Shown here piece after piece: positions 55,449 to 63,680 of a stretch of 64,000 nucleotides of DNA. Position 1 is the first letter of the stretch, and each line of letters begins with the position of its first letter. The stretch is from Streptomyces collinus Tu 365 (lineage in GTDB: Bacteria; Actinomycetota; Actinomycetes; Streptomycetales; Streptomycetaceae). The position numbers and the translations under genes were made by a program. A model generated the notes under the pieces. It made no database searches. It was given only the letters and a program-made list of their open reading frames with translations, and was not told the DNA's origin. The DNA lies in assembly GCF_000444875.1 (NCBI RefSeq), contig NC_021985.1:992001-1056000 (forward strand). Reading direction: 5' to 3'.

Positions 55449-56213
55449 TCAGCGGGCGAGCCAGTCGGCGTACCCCATGACGACGACCGGGTGCCGGTGG
55501 GGGTCGAGGGTGCGCAGCAGTCCCCGCATGTGCGGCCGGGCGACGCCGACGCAGCCGTGGGTGGGGCCTCCGTGGCCGACGTGCAGCCGGACTCCGCCGC
55601 CCCGGCCGGGTCCGAGCGGGCGGGTCCAGTCCAGCGGCGAGGTGCCCCGGGCGCGGTTGTAGTCGATGGCGACGACGTAGTCGAAGGCGCCGGCCAGCGG
55701 CTCGCCCTGGAAGCCGGTGCCGCGCGTGGTGAACCCGGTGGAGCGGTGGTACGGGAGCCTGCTCCCGGGGTCGGACAGCAGTCCGCCGGCGTCGCTGAGG
55801 GTGTAGACGCCGAGCGGGGAGCGCAGGTCACCGGCCATGTGGTGGGCGCTCCAGCCGCGCAGCGCGTTGTGGGCGGGCCACGCGGGACCGGCCTGCCAGC
55901 CGGTGGCGGTGCGCTCGTGCACGACGACGGTGCAGCGCGGGGAGTTCCTGCCGCGTCCGGTGACGACGACGGCCTGCCGGCAGTGTTCCGGTATCGCGGC
56001 GGTCGTCCGGGGGCCGAGGCCGGTGATGGCGCGCGGTGCCGCTTCCGCCTGGATCCGCGGGGCGCGGGCGCCGGGGGCGGTGGCCGTCGGTGCCGGGCGG
56101 GGGGCGCCGGCCCGGCGCCCGGTCGCCCCGGCCCCGCCGCCGCAGCCGGTGAACAGCAGCGGGGACCCGAGGAGACCGAGGCCGAGGCCGACGGCGGTTC
56201 TGCGTGGGACCAT
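55449..56213 (-). CDS. L,D-transpeptidase (YkuD) family lipoprotein
   Basis: A 254-residue protein. The lipobox LLFTGC puts the lipidated Cys at residue 24. A Pro/Ala-rich linker precedes the catalytic domain, whose active Cys is Cys221 in HVGHGGPTHGCVGV. ADWL-type L,D-transpeptidases make 3-3 peptidoglycan cross-links or attach proteins to the wall; some Streptomyces members of this shape are trimmed to a bare catalytic core, as here. No separate peptidoglycan-binding domain is visible. It is between an M1 peptidase and a two-component system in one operon. Confidence 0.82.
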   Translation of the reverse strand: MVPRRTAVGLGLGLLGSPLLFTGCGGGAGATGRRAGAPRPAPTATAPGARAPRIQAEAAPRAITGLGPRTTAAIPEHCRQAVVVTGRGRNSPRCTVVVHERTATGWQAGPAWPAHNALRGWSAHHMAGDLRSPLGVYTLSDAGGLLSDPGSRLPYHRSTGFTTRGTGFQGEPLAGAFDYVVAIDYNRARGTSPLDWTRPLGPGRGGGVRLHVGHGGPTHGCVGVARPHMRGLLRTLDPHRHPVVVMGYADWLAR

Positions 56214-56253
56214 GCGTCGACGATGGCCGACACATGTGTGGAACGTGTCAGGT

Positions 56254-57681
56254 TCAGGCCGTGGACGGCTTGCCCTGCGCGTAGAGCCAGGTGTGGAAGA
56301 GGCCGCTGAGGTCCTCGCCGGAGATCCGCTCGGACAGCTTCACGAACTGGGCCGTGGTGCCGTGTCCGCCCCGGTGCTCGGTGGCCCAGGCGCGCAGGAT
56401 GCGGAAGAAGTCGTGGTCGCCGACCGCCTTGCGCAGCTCGTGCAGGGTCATCGCGCCCCGGGCGTAGACCGGCGTGTCGAAGATGTTCCTGCCGCTGCCG
56501 GGGTCGCCCGGCGGGAAGGCCCACAGCTCGTTGCCCGCCGGGCGGGCGTACAGGGCGTCGAAGGACTTCTGGGCGCTGTCCCCGCCGTGCTGCTCGCTGT
56601 AGAGCCACTCGGCGTAGGTGGCGAAGCCCTCGTTGAGCCAGATGTCCTTCCAGGCGGTCAGCGAGACGGAGTCGCCGAACCACTGGTGGGCGCTCTCGTG
56701 GACGAGGGTGCTCACGTCGGGCGCCGAGTCGTACAGGGGCCGGCTCTGGGTCTCCAGGGCGTAGCCGACGTCCGGCGCGTGGTCGACGATCGAGCCGGCG
56801 GCACGGAACGGATACGGGCCGAAGAGCCTGCTCTCCCACTTCAGCACGGAGGGCAGCTTCTTGAGCACGGGGGCCGCCGCCTGCGCCTCGCGGGAGTCGA
56901 CGGCGTTGAACACCTGGATCCCGTCACCGGTGGTGTACTGCTCGGTCTTGAACTTGCCGACCGTGGCGGTGGCCAGGTAGGCCGCCATGGGCTCGGCCTG
57001 GTGCCAGCGGAAGGTGGTGTGCCCGTTCACGGTGCGCACGCCGCGCAGCACACCGTTGGCGACGGCGGTGCGCCCCTTGGGGACCGTGATCGTGAAGTCG
57101 TACGACGACTTGTCCTTGGGGTGGTTGTTCGCCGGGAACCAGGTCATCGCGCCCTGCGGCTCGCCGGCGACGAACGCGCCGTCGTCGGTGGGGATCCACC
57201 CGTCCGCGGAACCGTCCGGGTCGCTGACCGGCTTGGGCGTGCCGGAGTAGCTGACGGTGACGTGGAACTCCCGGTCCGCGCGCAGCGCGTGGCGCGGGGT
57301 GACGACGAGTTCCTGGCCGCTGCGGCGGAATCCGGCGGCGGTGCCGTCGACGGTGACGCGGGTGACCTTCAGACCGTTGAGGTCGAGGTCGAAGCGGGTG
57401 AGCTTCTGTGTGGCGCGCGCGGTGAGGACGGCCTCGCCGTCGAGGTGCCGGCCGGTGGTGTCGTAACGGAGCGTCAGGTCGTAGTGCTTGACGTGGTAGC
57501 CGCCGTTGCCGCTGAACGGGAAGTAGGGGTCGCCCGCTCCGGACGCGCCGATGGTGCCGGCCGCGGCCGGACCGGCGGCGGCGAGCAGCGCGGCCACGGC
57601 GAAGGGGACGGTGGCGAGCACCGCCTCACGGCGCAGCACCGCGGTCCGTCGTCCTGGGGCCTGTCTGTGCGGTGGCGTCAC
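56254..57681 (-). CDS. Secreted M1 family metallopeptidase
   Basis: A 475-residue exported aminopeptidase-like enzyme. The signal peptide ends near GPAAAG. The N-terminal saddle domain (KHYDLTLRYDTTGRHLDGEAVL) precedes the zinc site HESAHQWFG (His328, Glu329, His332) with the third ligand Glu351 in WLNEGFATYAEW. GYALETQSRPLY replaces the usual GAMEN motif while keeping the Glu, as in other short actinobacterial M1 enzymes. The C-terminal domain is missing, which is normal in this branch. GTG 57681 has AGGAGGAG. First gene of the operon with the transpeptidase and two-component system. Confidence 0.92.
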   Translation of the reverse strand: MTPPHRQAPGRRTAVLRREAVLATVPFAVAALLAAAGPAAAGTIGASGAGDPYFPFSGNGGYHVKHYDLTLRYDTTGRHLDGEAVLTARATQKLTRFDLDLNGLKVTRVTVDGTAAGFRRSGQELVVTPRHALRADREFHVTVSYSGTPKPVSDPDGSADGWIPTDDGAFVAGEPQGAMTWFPANNHPKDKSSYDFTITVPKGRTAVANGVLRGVRTVNGHTTFRWHQAEPMAAYLATATVGKFKTEQYTTGDGIQVFNAVDSREAQAAAPVLKKLPSVLKWESRLFGPYPFRAAGSIVDHAPDVGYALETQSRPLYDSAPDVSTLVHESAHQWFGDSVSLTAWKDIWLNEGFATYAEWLYSEQHGGDSAQKSFDALYARPAGNELWAFPPGDPGSGRNIFDTPVYARGAMTLHELRKAVGDHDFFRILRAWATEHRGGHGTTAQFVKLSERISGEDLSGLFHTWLYAQGKPSTA

Positions 57682-57849
57682 GGGCGCTCCTCCTGGGGGG
57701 TGAATGATCGTTTCACCTCCCAGACTAGGCGCGGGTGCCGTCCCGTTTCCCCCTCGATCCGGTCAAGACACACCGCGTCGCCGCCCGGGCCGGGCCGCCG
57801 TCCGGCGTACGCTCGCGACGCCGACCGCGACCCGAAGGTGAGGCCGATC

Positions 57850-58200
57850 GTGAGTGTCCGCGTGCGCCGTGTCTATGATCCGCCGGAGTCCGGTGACGGT
57901 CTGCGCGTCCTGGTGGACCGGCTGTGGCCACGCGGTCTCGCCAAGGAGGCGGCACGGATCGACGAGTGGCCGAAGGACATCACCCCCTCGACGGAGCTGC
58001 GCCGCTGGTTCCACTCCGGCGAGGGCTCGTTCGAGGACTTCCGCGGCCGCTACGAGGCGGAGCTCGACGCCCCGGAGGCCGCCGAACTCCTCGACGGCCT
58101 CAGGGAGTCGGCCCGCAAGGGGCCGGTGACCCTGCTGACGGCGTCCAAGGCGCCGGAGCGCAGTCACGCCTCGGTGCTGGCGGAGCTGCTGGGGCACTGA
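57850..58200 (+). CDS. DUF488 family protein
   Basis: A 116-residue cytoplasmic protein. VRRVYDPPESGDGLRVLVDRLWPRGLAKEAARIDEWPKDI is the family hallmark, followed by STELRRWFHSGEGSFEDFRGRY and a final GPVTLLTASKAPERSHASVLAELL. DUF488 proteins are widespread and may bind nucleic acid or a phosphate, but no reaction is established. GTG 57850 has AAGGTGAGG upstream. It is divergent from the M1 peptidase operon. Confidence 0.9.
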   Translation: MSVRVRRVYDPPESGDGLRVLVDRLWPRGLAKEAARIDEWPKDITPSTELRRWFHSGEGSFEDFRGRYEAELDAPEAAELLDGLRESARKGPVTLLTASKAPERSHASVLAELLGH

Positions 58201-58221
58201 GACCGCCCCTCCCCCGGTACC

Positions 58222-58255
58222 GGCGCGTCCCGCCGGCGAGCCGACGGGACGCGCC
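58222..58255. terminator. Hairpin between convergent DUF488 and FAD dehydrogenase genes
   Basis: GGCGCGTCCCG pairs perfectly with CGGGACGCGCC across a 12-base loop, 21 bases after one stop and 5 before the other. A two-way terminator. Confidence 0.75.
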
Positions 58256-58260
58256 CGGGC

Positions 58261-59943
58261 TCAGCCCGTCTGCCGCGCCGCCGCCCGGCCCGCCGCGCGG
58301 CCGGAGAAGAGGCAGCCGCCGAGGAAGGTGCCCTCCAGGGCGTTGTAGCCGTGCACGCCTCCCCCGCCGAAGCCGGCCACCTCGCCGGCCGCGTACAGGC
58401 CGGTGAGGGGCTTGCCGTCGGCGCCCAGGGCGCGCGAGTCCAGGTCGGTCTGGATGCCGCCGAGGGTCTTGCGGGTCAGCACGTGCATCCGCACACCGAT
58501 CAGCGGGCCCGCCTCGGGGTCGAGGATGCGGTGCGGCGCGGCCACCCGGCCGAGCCGGTCGCCGATGTAGCGGCGGGCGTTGCGGATGCCCTGGACCTGG
58601 GAGTCCTTGCTGTACGGGTTGGCCATCTGCAGGTCGCGGGCCTCGATCTGGCGGCGCACCTCGGCCGCGTCGAGCAGGGGCTTGTCCGTGAGGCCGTTCA
58701 TCTTCTCGACGAGCTGTTCGAGGGTGCCCGCGGTGACGAAGTCCGCGCCCTTGTCGAGGAACGCCCGCACCGGCGCGGGGGCGCCCTTGCCGAGCAGCCG
58801 GTCGCGCAGCACGGCCCCCCGGTCCTTGGCGGTGATGTCGGGGTTCTGCTCGGAGCCGGAGAGCGCGAACTCCTTCTCGATGATCTTCCGGGTGAGGATG
58901 AACCAGGAGTGGTCGTGACCGGCGATGTCCTCGGTGGTGCGCAGGTACCTCAGCGTGCCGAGGGTGTCGTAGCCGGGCAGGCAGGGGTCGGGCAGCCGGC
59001 GGCCGAGGGCGTCGAGCCAGATGGAGGACGGGCCGGGCAGGATGCGGATGCCGTGACCGGGCCAGACGGGGTCCCAGTTCTGCAGGCCCTCCGTGTAGTG
59101 CCACATGCGGTCGCGGTTGACCAGGCGCACGCCCGCCTCGGCGCTGATGTCGAGCATGCGGCCGTCGACGTAGGCCGGGACGCCGGTGACCATCTCGGCG
59201 GGGGGCGTGCCGAGCCGTTCGGGCCAGTGGCGGCGGACGATGTCGTGGTCGGCGCCGATGCCGCCGGTGGTGACGACCACCGCCTGGGCGGTGAGTTCGA
59301 ACTCGCCGACGCGGTCGCGGCTTGAGGCCACGCCGCGCGGCGCGTGGTCCTCGGCGAGGACGGTGCCGCGCACGCCGCGGGCCGCGCCGTCCTCGACGAC
59401 CAGTTCGTCCACCCGGTGCCGGTGGTGGAAGGTCAGCAGTCCGTCGCGGGCGGCCTGGCGGGCGTGGCGGACGAAGGGCTCGACCACGCCGGTTCCGGTG
59501 CCCCAGGCGATGTGGAAGCGGGGCACGGAGTTGCCGTGCCCGTCCGCCCGCAGGTCGCCGCGCTCGGCCCAGCCGACGGTGGGCAGCAGCTCGATGCCGT
59601 GCCCCCGCAGCCAGGAGCGCTTCTCGCCGGCCGCGAACTCGACGTAGGCGCGGGCCCAGCGCACCGCCCAGGAGTCCTCGTCGTCCAGGCGGTCGAACTG
59701 CGCGCTGCCGCGCCAGTCGTTCCAGGCGAGGTCGAAGGAGTCCTTGATGCCGAGGCGCCGCTGCTCGGGCGAGTCGACGAGGAAGAGCCCGCCGAAGGAC
59801 CAGAACGCCTGGCCGCCGAGGTTGGCCGCGTTCTCCTGGTCGACCAGGGCGACGCGCCTGCCCCGGCTGGTGAGTTCGTGCGCCGCGACCAGGCCCGCGA
59901 GGCCGGCTCCGACGACGATGACGTCCGCGTCCATGGCGGCCAT
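58261..59943 (-). CDS. FAD-binding dehydrogenase (KstD/fumarate reductase flavoprotein superfamily)
   Basis: A 560-residue flavoprotein. The FAD motif is VIVVGAGLAGLVAAHELTSRG followed by LVDQENAANLGGQAFWSFGG. VVVTTGGIGADHDIVRRHWPERLG and GLYAAGEVAGFGGGGVHGYNALEGTFLGGCLFSG are typical of 3-ketosteroid dehydrogenase-like enzymes. Substrate is unknown. ATG 59943 has a GGAAGGA site. An ATG at 59973 that overlaps the TetR stop (ATGA) is also in frame, which would couple the two genes. Confidence 0.87.
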   Translation of the reverse strand: MAAMDADVIVVGAGLAGLVAAHELTSRGRRVALVDQENAANLGGQAFWSFGGLFLVDSPEQRRLGIKDSFDLAWNDWRGSAQFDRLDDEDSWAVRWARAYVEFAAGEKRSWLRGHGIELLPTVGWAERGDLRADGHGNSVPRFHIAWGTGTGVVEPFVRHARQAARDGLLTFHHRHRVDELVVEDGAARGVRGTVLAEDHAPRGVASSRDRVGEFELTAQAVVVTTGGIGADHDIVRRHWPERLGTPPAEMVTGVPAYVDGRMLDISAEAGVRLVNRDRMWHYTEGLQNWDPVWPGHGIRILPGPSSIWLDALGRRLPDPCLPGYDTLGTLRYLRTTEDIAGHDHSWFILTRKIIEKEFALSGSEQNPDITAKDRGAVLRDRLLGKGAPAPVRAFLDKGADFVTAGTLEQLVEKMNGLTDKPLLDAAEVRRQIEARDLQMANPYSKDSQVQGIRNARRYIGDRLGRVAAPHRILDPEAGPLIGVRMHVLTRKTLGGIQTDLDSRALGADGKPLTGLYAAGEVAGFGGGGVHGYNALEGTFLGGCLFSGRAAGRAAARQTG

Positions 59944-59969
59944 GGTGTCCGTTTCCTTCCGTGTGCGAC

Positions 59970-60596
59970 TCATTCGGGGGTGCCGCTGCCGTCGGTCAGC
60001 AGGGCGGTGAGCAGGTGGCCCAGCCAGGTGCGGGCGGCGTCGACGTCCTTGTCCAGCAGCAGCTGGGTCGTGACGCCGTCGTACGCCGCGACCACCGCGT
60101 GGGCGGCGCCGTCGGCGTCGCCGAGCACGGCGGGGAGCGCGGTGCGGCCGCGGGCCCGGGAGAGCCGGTCCGCGACGGCCGCCCGGAGGCGGGCGCGGTG
60201 GTCCAGGAGGGTCTGGGCCACGGCCGGGTCGCGGGCGGCGTGCACCAGGAAGTCGGTCTTCACCAGCAGCCAGTCCACGTCGAGCAGGAGCACCTCGGTG
60301 ACCCGCTCCACGGCGGCCGGTACGTCGAGTCCGGGGCCGTCCTGGGCGAGGGCGTCGGTCACCTGGGCGGCGATGAGGTCGGCGCGGTCCCGGTAGAGCG
60401 CGAAGAACAGCTCGTCCAGGGTGGCGAAGTTGGAGTAGAAGGCGCCCCGGCTGTAGCCGGCGGCCTCGCAGACCTCTTCGATGGAGACGTGCCCGAAGCC
60501 CTTGGCGGCGAACACCGCGAAGGCGGCGTCCAGCAGGTTGGCGCGGGTCCGGGCCCGGCGCCGGGTGACGCGTGGTGCCGTGTCCTGCGGTGTCAT
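59970..60596 (-). CDS. TetR-family regulator of the FAD dehydrogenase operon
   Basis: A 208-residue repressor. The helix-turn-helix is about 14-60: ARTRANLLDAAFAVFAAKGFGHVSIEEVCEAAGYSRGAFYSNFATLDELF. It lies directly upstream of the FAD dehydrogenase on the same strand (26-base gap or four-base overlap, depending on start) and divergent from the AlkB-like gene. Two palindromes upstream (60613-60646) are probably its sites. Ligand unknown. Confidence 0.9.
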   Translation of the reverse strand: MTPQDTAPRVTRRRARTRANLLDAAFAVFAAKGFGHVSIEEVCEAAGYSRGAFYSNFATLDELFFALYRDRADLIAAQVTDALAQDGPGLDVPAAVERVTEVLLLDVDWLLVKTDFLVHAARDPAVAQTLLDHRARLRAAVADRLSRARGRTALPAVLGDADGAAHAVVAAYDGVTTQLLLDKDVDAARTWLGHLLTALLTDGSGTPE

Positions 60597-60612
60597 GTGG
60601 CGACCCCCGTTC

Positions 60613-60646
60613 GATACGGCAATGTATCCGATACACCGGTGTATCG
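60613..60646. promoter_or_regulatory. Double palindrome, probable TetR operator
   Basis: A perfect 18-base palindrome CGATACACCGGTGTATCG (60629-60646) sits next to a second inverted pair GATAC ... GTATC (60613-60628). They share the GATAC/GTATC half-site. It lies 17 bases upstream of the TetR start and 65 upstream of the AlkB-like gene, so both directions may be repressed. Confidence 0.75.
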
Positions 60647-60710
60647 AAAGGGAAGGGGAACCGGAACCCGAGAATGGAACGTACTTTCGATTAAGGAGTA
60701 CGCTGGTCGC

Positions 60711-61340
60711 ATGTCCACGCACCTCCAGGGCTCCCTGTTCGACCAGACCGACGAGCTGCGGCTCGGTCCGCTCGGCGGACTGCGCCGGACCGAGCTGGGC
60801 GCGGGCGCCTGGATCGACGTGCTGCCGGGCTGGCTCAGCGGGGCCGACGCCCTGTTCGAACAGCTGGCGGCCGAGGTCCCGTGGCGGGCGGAACGCCGCA
60901 AGATGTACGACAACGTGGTGGCCGTGCCACGGCTGCTCGCCTTCTACAAGGCGGGCGCCCCGCTGCCGCACACCGTCCTCGACGAGGCCCGCGCCGCCCT
61001 CTCCGCGCACTACGCGGGTGAACTCGGCGAACCCTTCACCACCGCCGGACTGTGCTTCTACCGCGACGGCCGGGACAGCGTCGCCTGGCACGGCGACCGG
61101 ATCGGACGCGGCGCCCGGGAGAACACGATGGTCGCCATCCTGTCCGTCGGCGCGCCCCGGGACCTGCTGCTGAGACCGGCCGGAGGCGGCGGCGCGACGG
61201 TCCGGCGGCCGCTCGGGCACGGCGACCTCATCGTGATGGGCGGCTCCTGCCAGCGGACCTGGGAACACTGCGTCCCCAAGACCACCCGTGCCGCGGGACC
61301 CCGCATCAGCGTCCAGTTCCGGCCGCACGGAGTGCAGTGA
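60711..61340 (+). CDS. AlkB-like 2-oxoglutarate/Fe(II) dioxygenase
   Basis: A 209-residue dioxygenase of the ALKBH2/3-like branch that reverses alkyl lesions (for example 1-methyladenine, 3-methylcytosine) in DNA. Iron ligands are His127 and Asp129 in VAWHGDRIG and His186 in WEHCVPK. The 2-oxoglutarate Arg is in GPRISVQFR. NTMVAILSVGAPRDLLLRPAGGG and HGDLIVMGGSCQRTWEHCVPK are typical. An AAGGAG lies about 12 bases before ATG 60711. The DUF4032 gene follows after 26 bases. Confidence 0.92.
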   Translation: MSTHLQGSLFDQTDELRLGPLGGLRRTELGAGAWIDVLPGWLSGADALFEQLAAEVPWRAERRKMYDNVVAVPRLLAFYKAGAPLPHTVLDEARAALSAHYAGELGEPFTTAGLCFYRDGRDSVAWHGDRIGRGARENTMVAILSVGAPRDLLLRPAGGGGATVRRPLGHGDLIVMGGSCQRTWEHCVPKTTRAAGPRISVQFRPHGVQ

Positions 61341-61366
61341 GACCAGCCGGGCTTAGGGTGCCTCCC

Positions 61367-62602
61367 ATGGCCTTGCAGATCAGCGCCACGAACCCGGAGC
61401 ACCCCGCGCTCCTGCTCGAACTGCCCTGGGACACGCCCTTGGAGGAGTGGCCCGAGAAGTACCTGGTGCCGCTCCCGCGCGGCATCTCCCGGCACGTGGT
61501 GCGCTACGCGCAGGCCGGCGACGAGGTGATCGCGGTCAAGGAGCTGGCCGAGCGGCCCGCGCTGCGCGAGTACGGGCTGCTGCGCGACCTGGACCGGCTG
61601 GGCATCCCCGCGGTCGACCCCCTCGCCGTGGTCACCGGCCGCACCGGCCGCACCGGCACGCCGCTGGAACCGGTCCTGGTCACCCGGCACCTGCGCGGCT
61701 CACTGCCGTACCGCTCGATGTTCGAGACGACCATGCGGCCGGCCACCATGCACCGGCTGATGGACGCCCTGGCCGTCCTGCTGGTCCGGCTGCACCTGGC
61801 CGGGTTCGCCTGGGGCGACTGCTCGCTGTCGAACACCCTGTTCCGGCGGGACGCGGGCGCCTACGCCGCCTACCTGGTCGACGCCGAGACCGGCGACCTG
61901 CACCCGCGGCTCAGCACCGGACAGCGGGAGTACGACCTGGAGCTGGCCCGGGTGAACATCAGCGGCGAGCTGCTGGACCTGGAGGCCTCCGGCGCGCTGC
62001 ACCCGTCGGTGGACCCGGTGGAGTTCGGGCACGAGATCTGCACCCGCTACGGCGACCTGTGGCAGGAGCTGACCCGCACCTCGGTGTACCCCGCGGGCAA
62101 GTCCCACTACATGGAACGCCGGATACGCCGGCTCAACGACCTCGGCTTCGACGTGGCCGAGATGCAGATCGAGCACTCCGCCCAGGGGGACACGGTCACC
62201 TTCGTGCCCAAGGTCGTCGACGCCGGCCACCACCAGCGCCAGCTGCTGCGGCTGACCGGCCTGGACGCCGAGGAGAACCAGGCGCGGCGCCTCCTGAACG
62301 ACCTGGAGAGCTGGATGGCCACCCAGGACGACTACGCGCCCGGCGACCCCCTCGCCGCGCGGCCCGAGGTGCTCGCCCACCGCTGGGTGCGGGACGTGTT
62401 CCGGCCCACGGTGCGCGCGGTCCCGCCGGAGCTGCGCGGCACCATGGACCCGGCCGAGATCTACCACGAACTGCTCGAACACCGCTGGTACCTGTCCGAG
62501 CGCGCCCAGCACGACATCGGCCTCGACACCGCTGTCGCGGACTACATCCGCAACGTCCTGCCCAGGGCCCGCGCGACCCTGGAGCCGACCGGCCCGGAGT
62601 AG
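61367..62602 (+). CDS. DUF4032 protein with kinase-like N-terminal fold
   Basis: A 411-residue cytoplasmic protein. The first half looks like an atypical kinase: EVIAVKELAERPALREYGLLRDL (ATP-binding Lys), MFETTMRPATMHRLMDALAVLLVRLHLAGFAWGDCSLSNTLF (catalytic WGDCSLSN in place of HGDxxxxN), and AYLVDAETGDLHP (metal-binding DAE). The second half is the DUF4032 domain proper. The substrate is unknown. ATG 61367 has no strong ribosome site but lies 26 bases after the AlkB-like gene, so they may be co-transcribed. Confidence 0.85.
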   Translation: MALQISATNPEHPALLLELPWDTPLEEWPEKYLVPLPRGISRHVVRYAQAGDEVIAVKELAERPALREYGLLRDLDRLGIPAVDPLAVVTGRTGRTGTPLEPVLVTRHLRGSLPYRSMFETTMRPATMHRLMDALAVLLVRLHLAGFAWGDCSLSNTLFRRDAGAYAAYLVDAETGDLHPRLSTGQREYDLELARVNISGELLDLEASGALHPSVDPVEFGHEICTRYGDLWQELTRTSVYPAGKSHYMERRIRRLNDLGFDVAEMQIEHSAQGDTVTFVPKVVDAGHHQRQLLRLTGLDAEENQARRLLNDLESWMATQDDYAPGDPLAARPEVLAHRWVRDVFRPTVRAVPPELRGTMDPAEIYHELLEHRWYLSERAQHDIGLDTAVADYIRNVLPRARATLEPTGPE

Positions 62603-62624
62603 CGGGCGGCGGGCCCCGGCCGGG

Positions 62625-63491
62625 TCACCGGTGCGGGACCACCGCCACCGGGCACGCCGCGTGGTGCAGCACGCCGTACGCCACCGAGCCGATCCGGGCG
62701 CCCACGGCCGTGCGGTGCGCCCGCCGTCCGACGACCGTCAACTGCGCGTCCGCGGCCGCGGCGAGCAGCACCTGCGCCGCGCTGCCCATCTCGACGTGCT
62801 CGGCCACGGGCACCTCCGGGAAGCGCTCCCGCCACGGCCGCACCGCCTCGGCCAGGCTCCGCCGCTCGTAGGGCTCCAGGCCGCCCTCGTCGTCCAGCAG
62901 CTTCAGCGAGCCGGGGCTGTAGGCGAACACCGGCGGCAGCGTCCAGGCCCGCACGGCCCGCACGGCGGCGCCCCGGGCGGCCGCCGTCTCGAACGCGAAC
63001 CTCAGGGCGTCCGCGCTGTCCTCGGGGCCGCCGTGCTGGCCCACGACCACGTCCCGGCCGGCCGCCTCGGCGGCCGGCCGGTCCTCGGCGCGCACCAGCA
63101 CCACGGGCCGGGCGGTCTCGGCGATGACGTGCTGTCCGACGGAGCCCACCAGGAACCCGACCACGCGGCCGTGCCCCCGCGAGCCGAGCACCAGCATCTC
63201 GGCCCCGGCCGCCGCGCCGGCCAGCGCCCGGGCGGCCCCGTCCTCCACCACGTCCACGGCCACCTCCAGCCCCGGGTGCCGCCCGGAGACGGTGCGCACG
63301 GCCTCCCGGACCCCTTCCGAGACCCAGCGGAGCTGGGTGTCCCGGTCGGCCGCGGCCAGCGACTCCTCGTAGCGCCAGACGTGCACCACGCGCAGGGGCA
63401 GCCCCCGGCGTACGGCCTCCCTGGCGGCCCAGTCCAGCGCCGCCAGGCTCTCCTCGGTACCGTCCACCCCTGCCGTGATCGGGCGTGTCAT
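62625..63491 (-). CDS. Tandem universal stress protein
   Basis: A 288-residue protein of two Usp domains, about 1-145 and 150-288. The first starts TRPITAGVDGTEESLAALDWAAREA and has the ATP-binding G-x2-G-x9-GS motif in LGSRGHGRVVGFLVGSVGQHV. The second has the related VGRRAHRTAVGARIGSVAYGVL, in which the first Gly pair is altered (GRRAH), so only the first repeat is clearly canonical. Such proteins are induced in dormancy or hypoxia in actinobacteria. ATG 63491 has GAGGAGG. It ends convergently with the DUF4032 gene. Confidence 0.93.
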   Translation of the reverse strand: MTRPITAGVDGTEESLAALDWAAREAVRRGLPLRVVHVWRYEESLAAADRDTQLRWVSEGVREAVRTVSGRHPGLEVAVDVVEDGAARALAGAAAGAEMLVLGSRGHGRVVGFLVGSVGQHVIAETARPVVLVRAEDRPAAEAAGRDVVVGQHGGPEDSADALRFAFETAAARGAAVRAVRAWTLPPVFAYSPGSLKLLDDEGGLEPYERRSLAEAVRPWRERFPEVPVAEHVEMGSAAQVLLAAAADAQLTVVGRRAHRTAVGARIGSVAYGVLHHAACPVAVVPHR

Positions 63492-63680
63492 GCGTCGGGC
63501 CTCCTCGTGATCCGCTTCCCCGGTGCCAGTCTTCACCACTTCGCAACCGGGTCGTTCGGACCGGGTGCCCGCCATATACCCGGAGCGGACCCCGGCCATC
63601 GAACATACGATGGGCGGGAACCGGTGCGGTGGGCCCAGCGACACCGTGCCGCGCAACCGATCGCTCGGGGTGGGAGAGGC

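Noticed and set aside
52880..56839. Apparent 1319-codon fusion of a kinase with upstream sequence on the minus strand
   Set aside because: Only the part from 54724 is kinase. The rest is the wrong frame of the response regulator, L,D-transpeptidase and M1 genes, each of which has its own well-supported frame and start.
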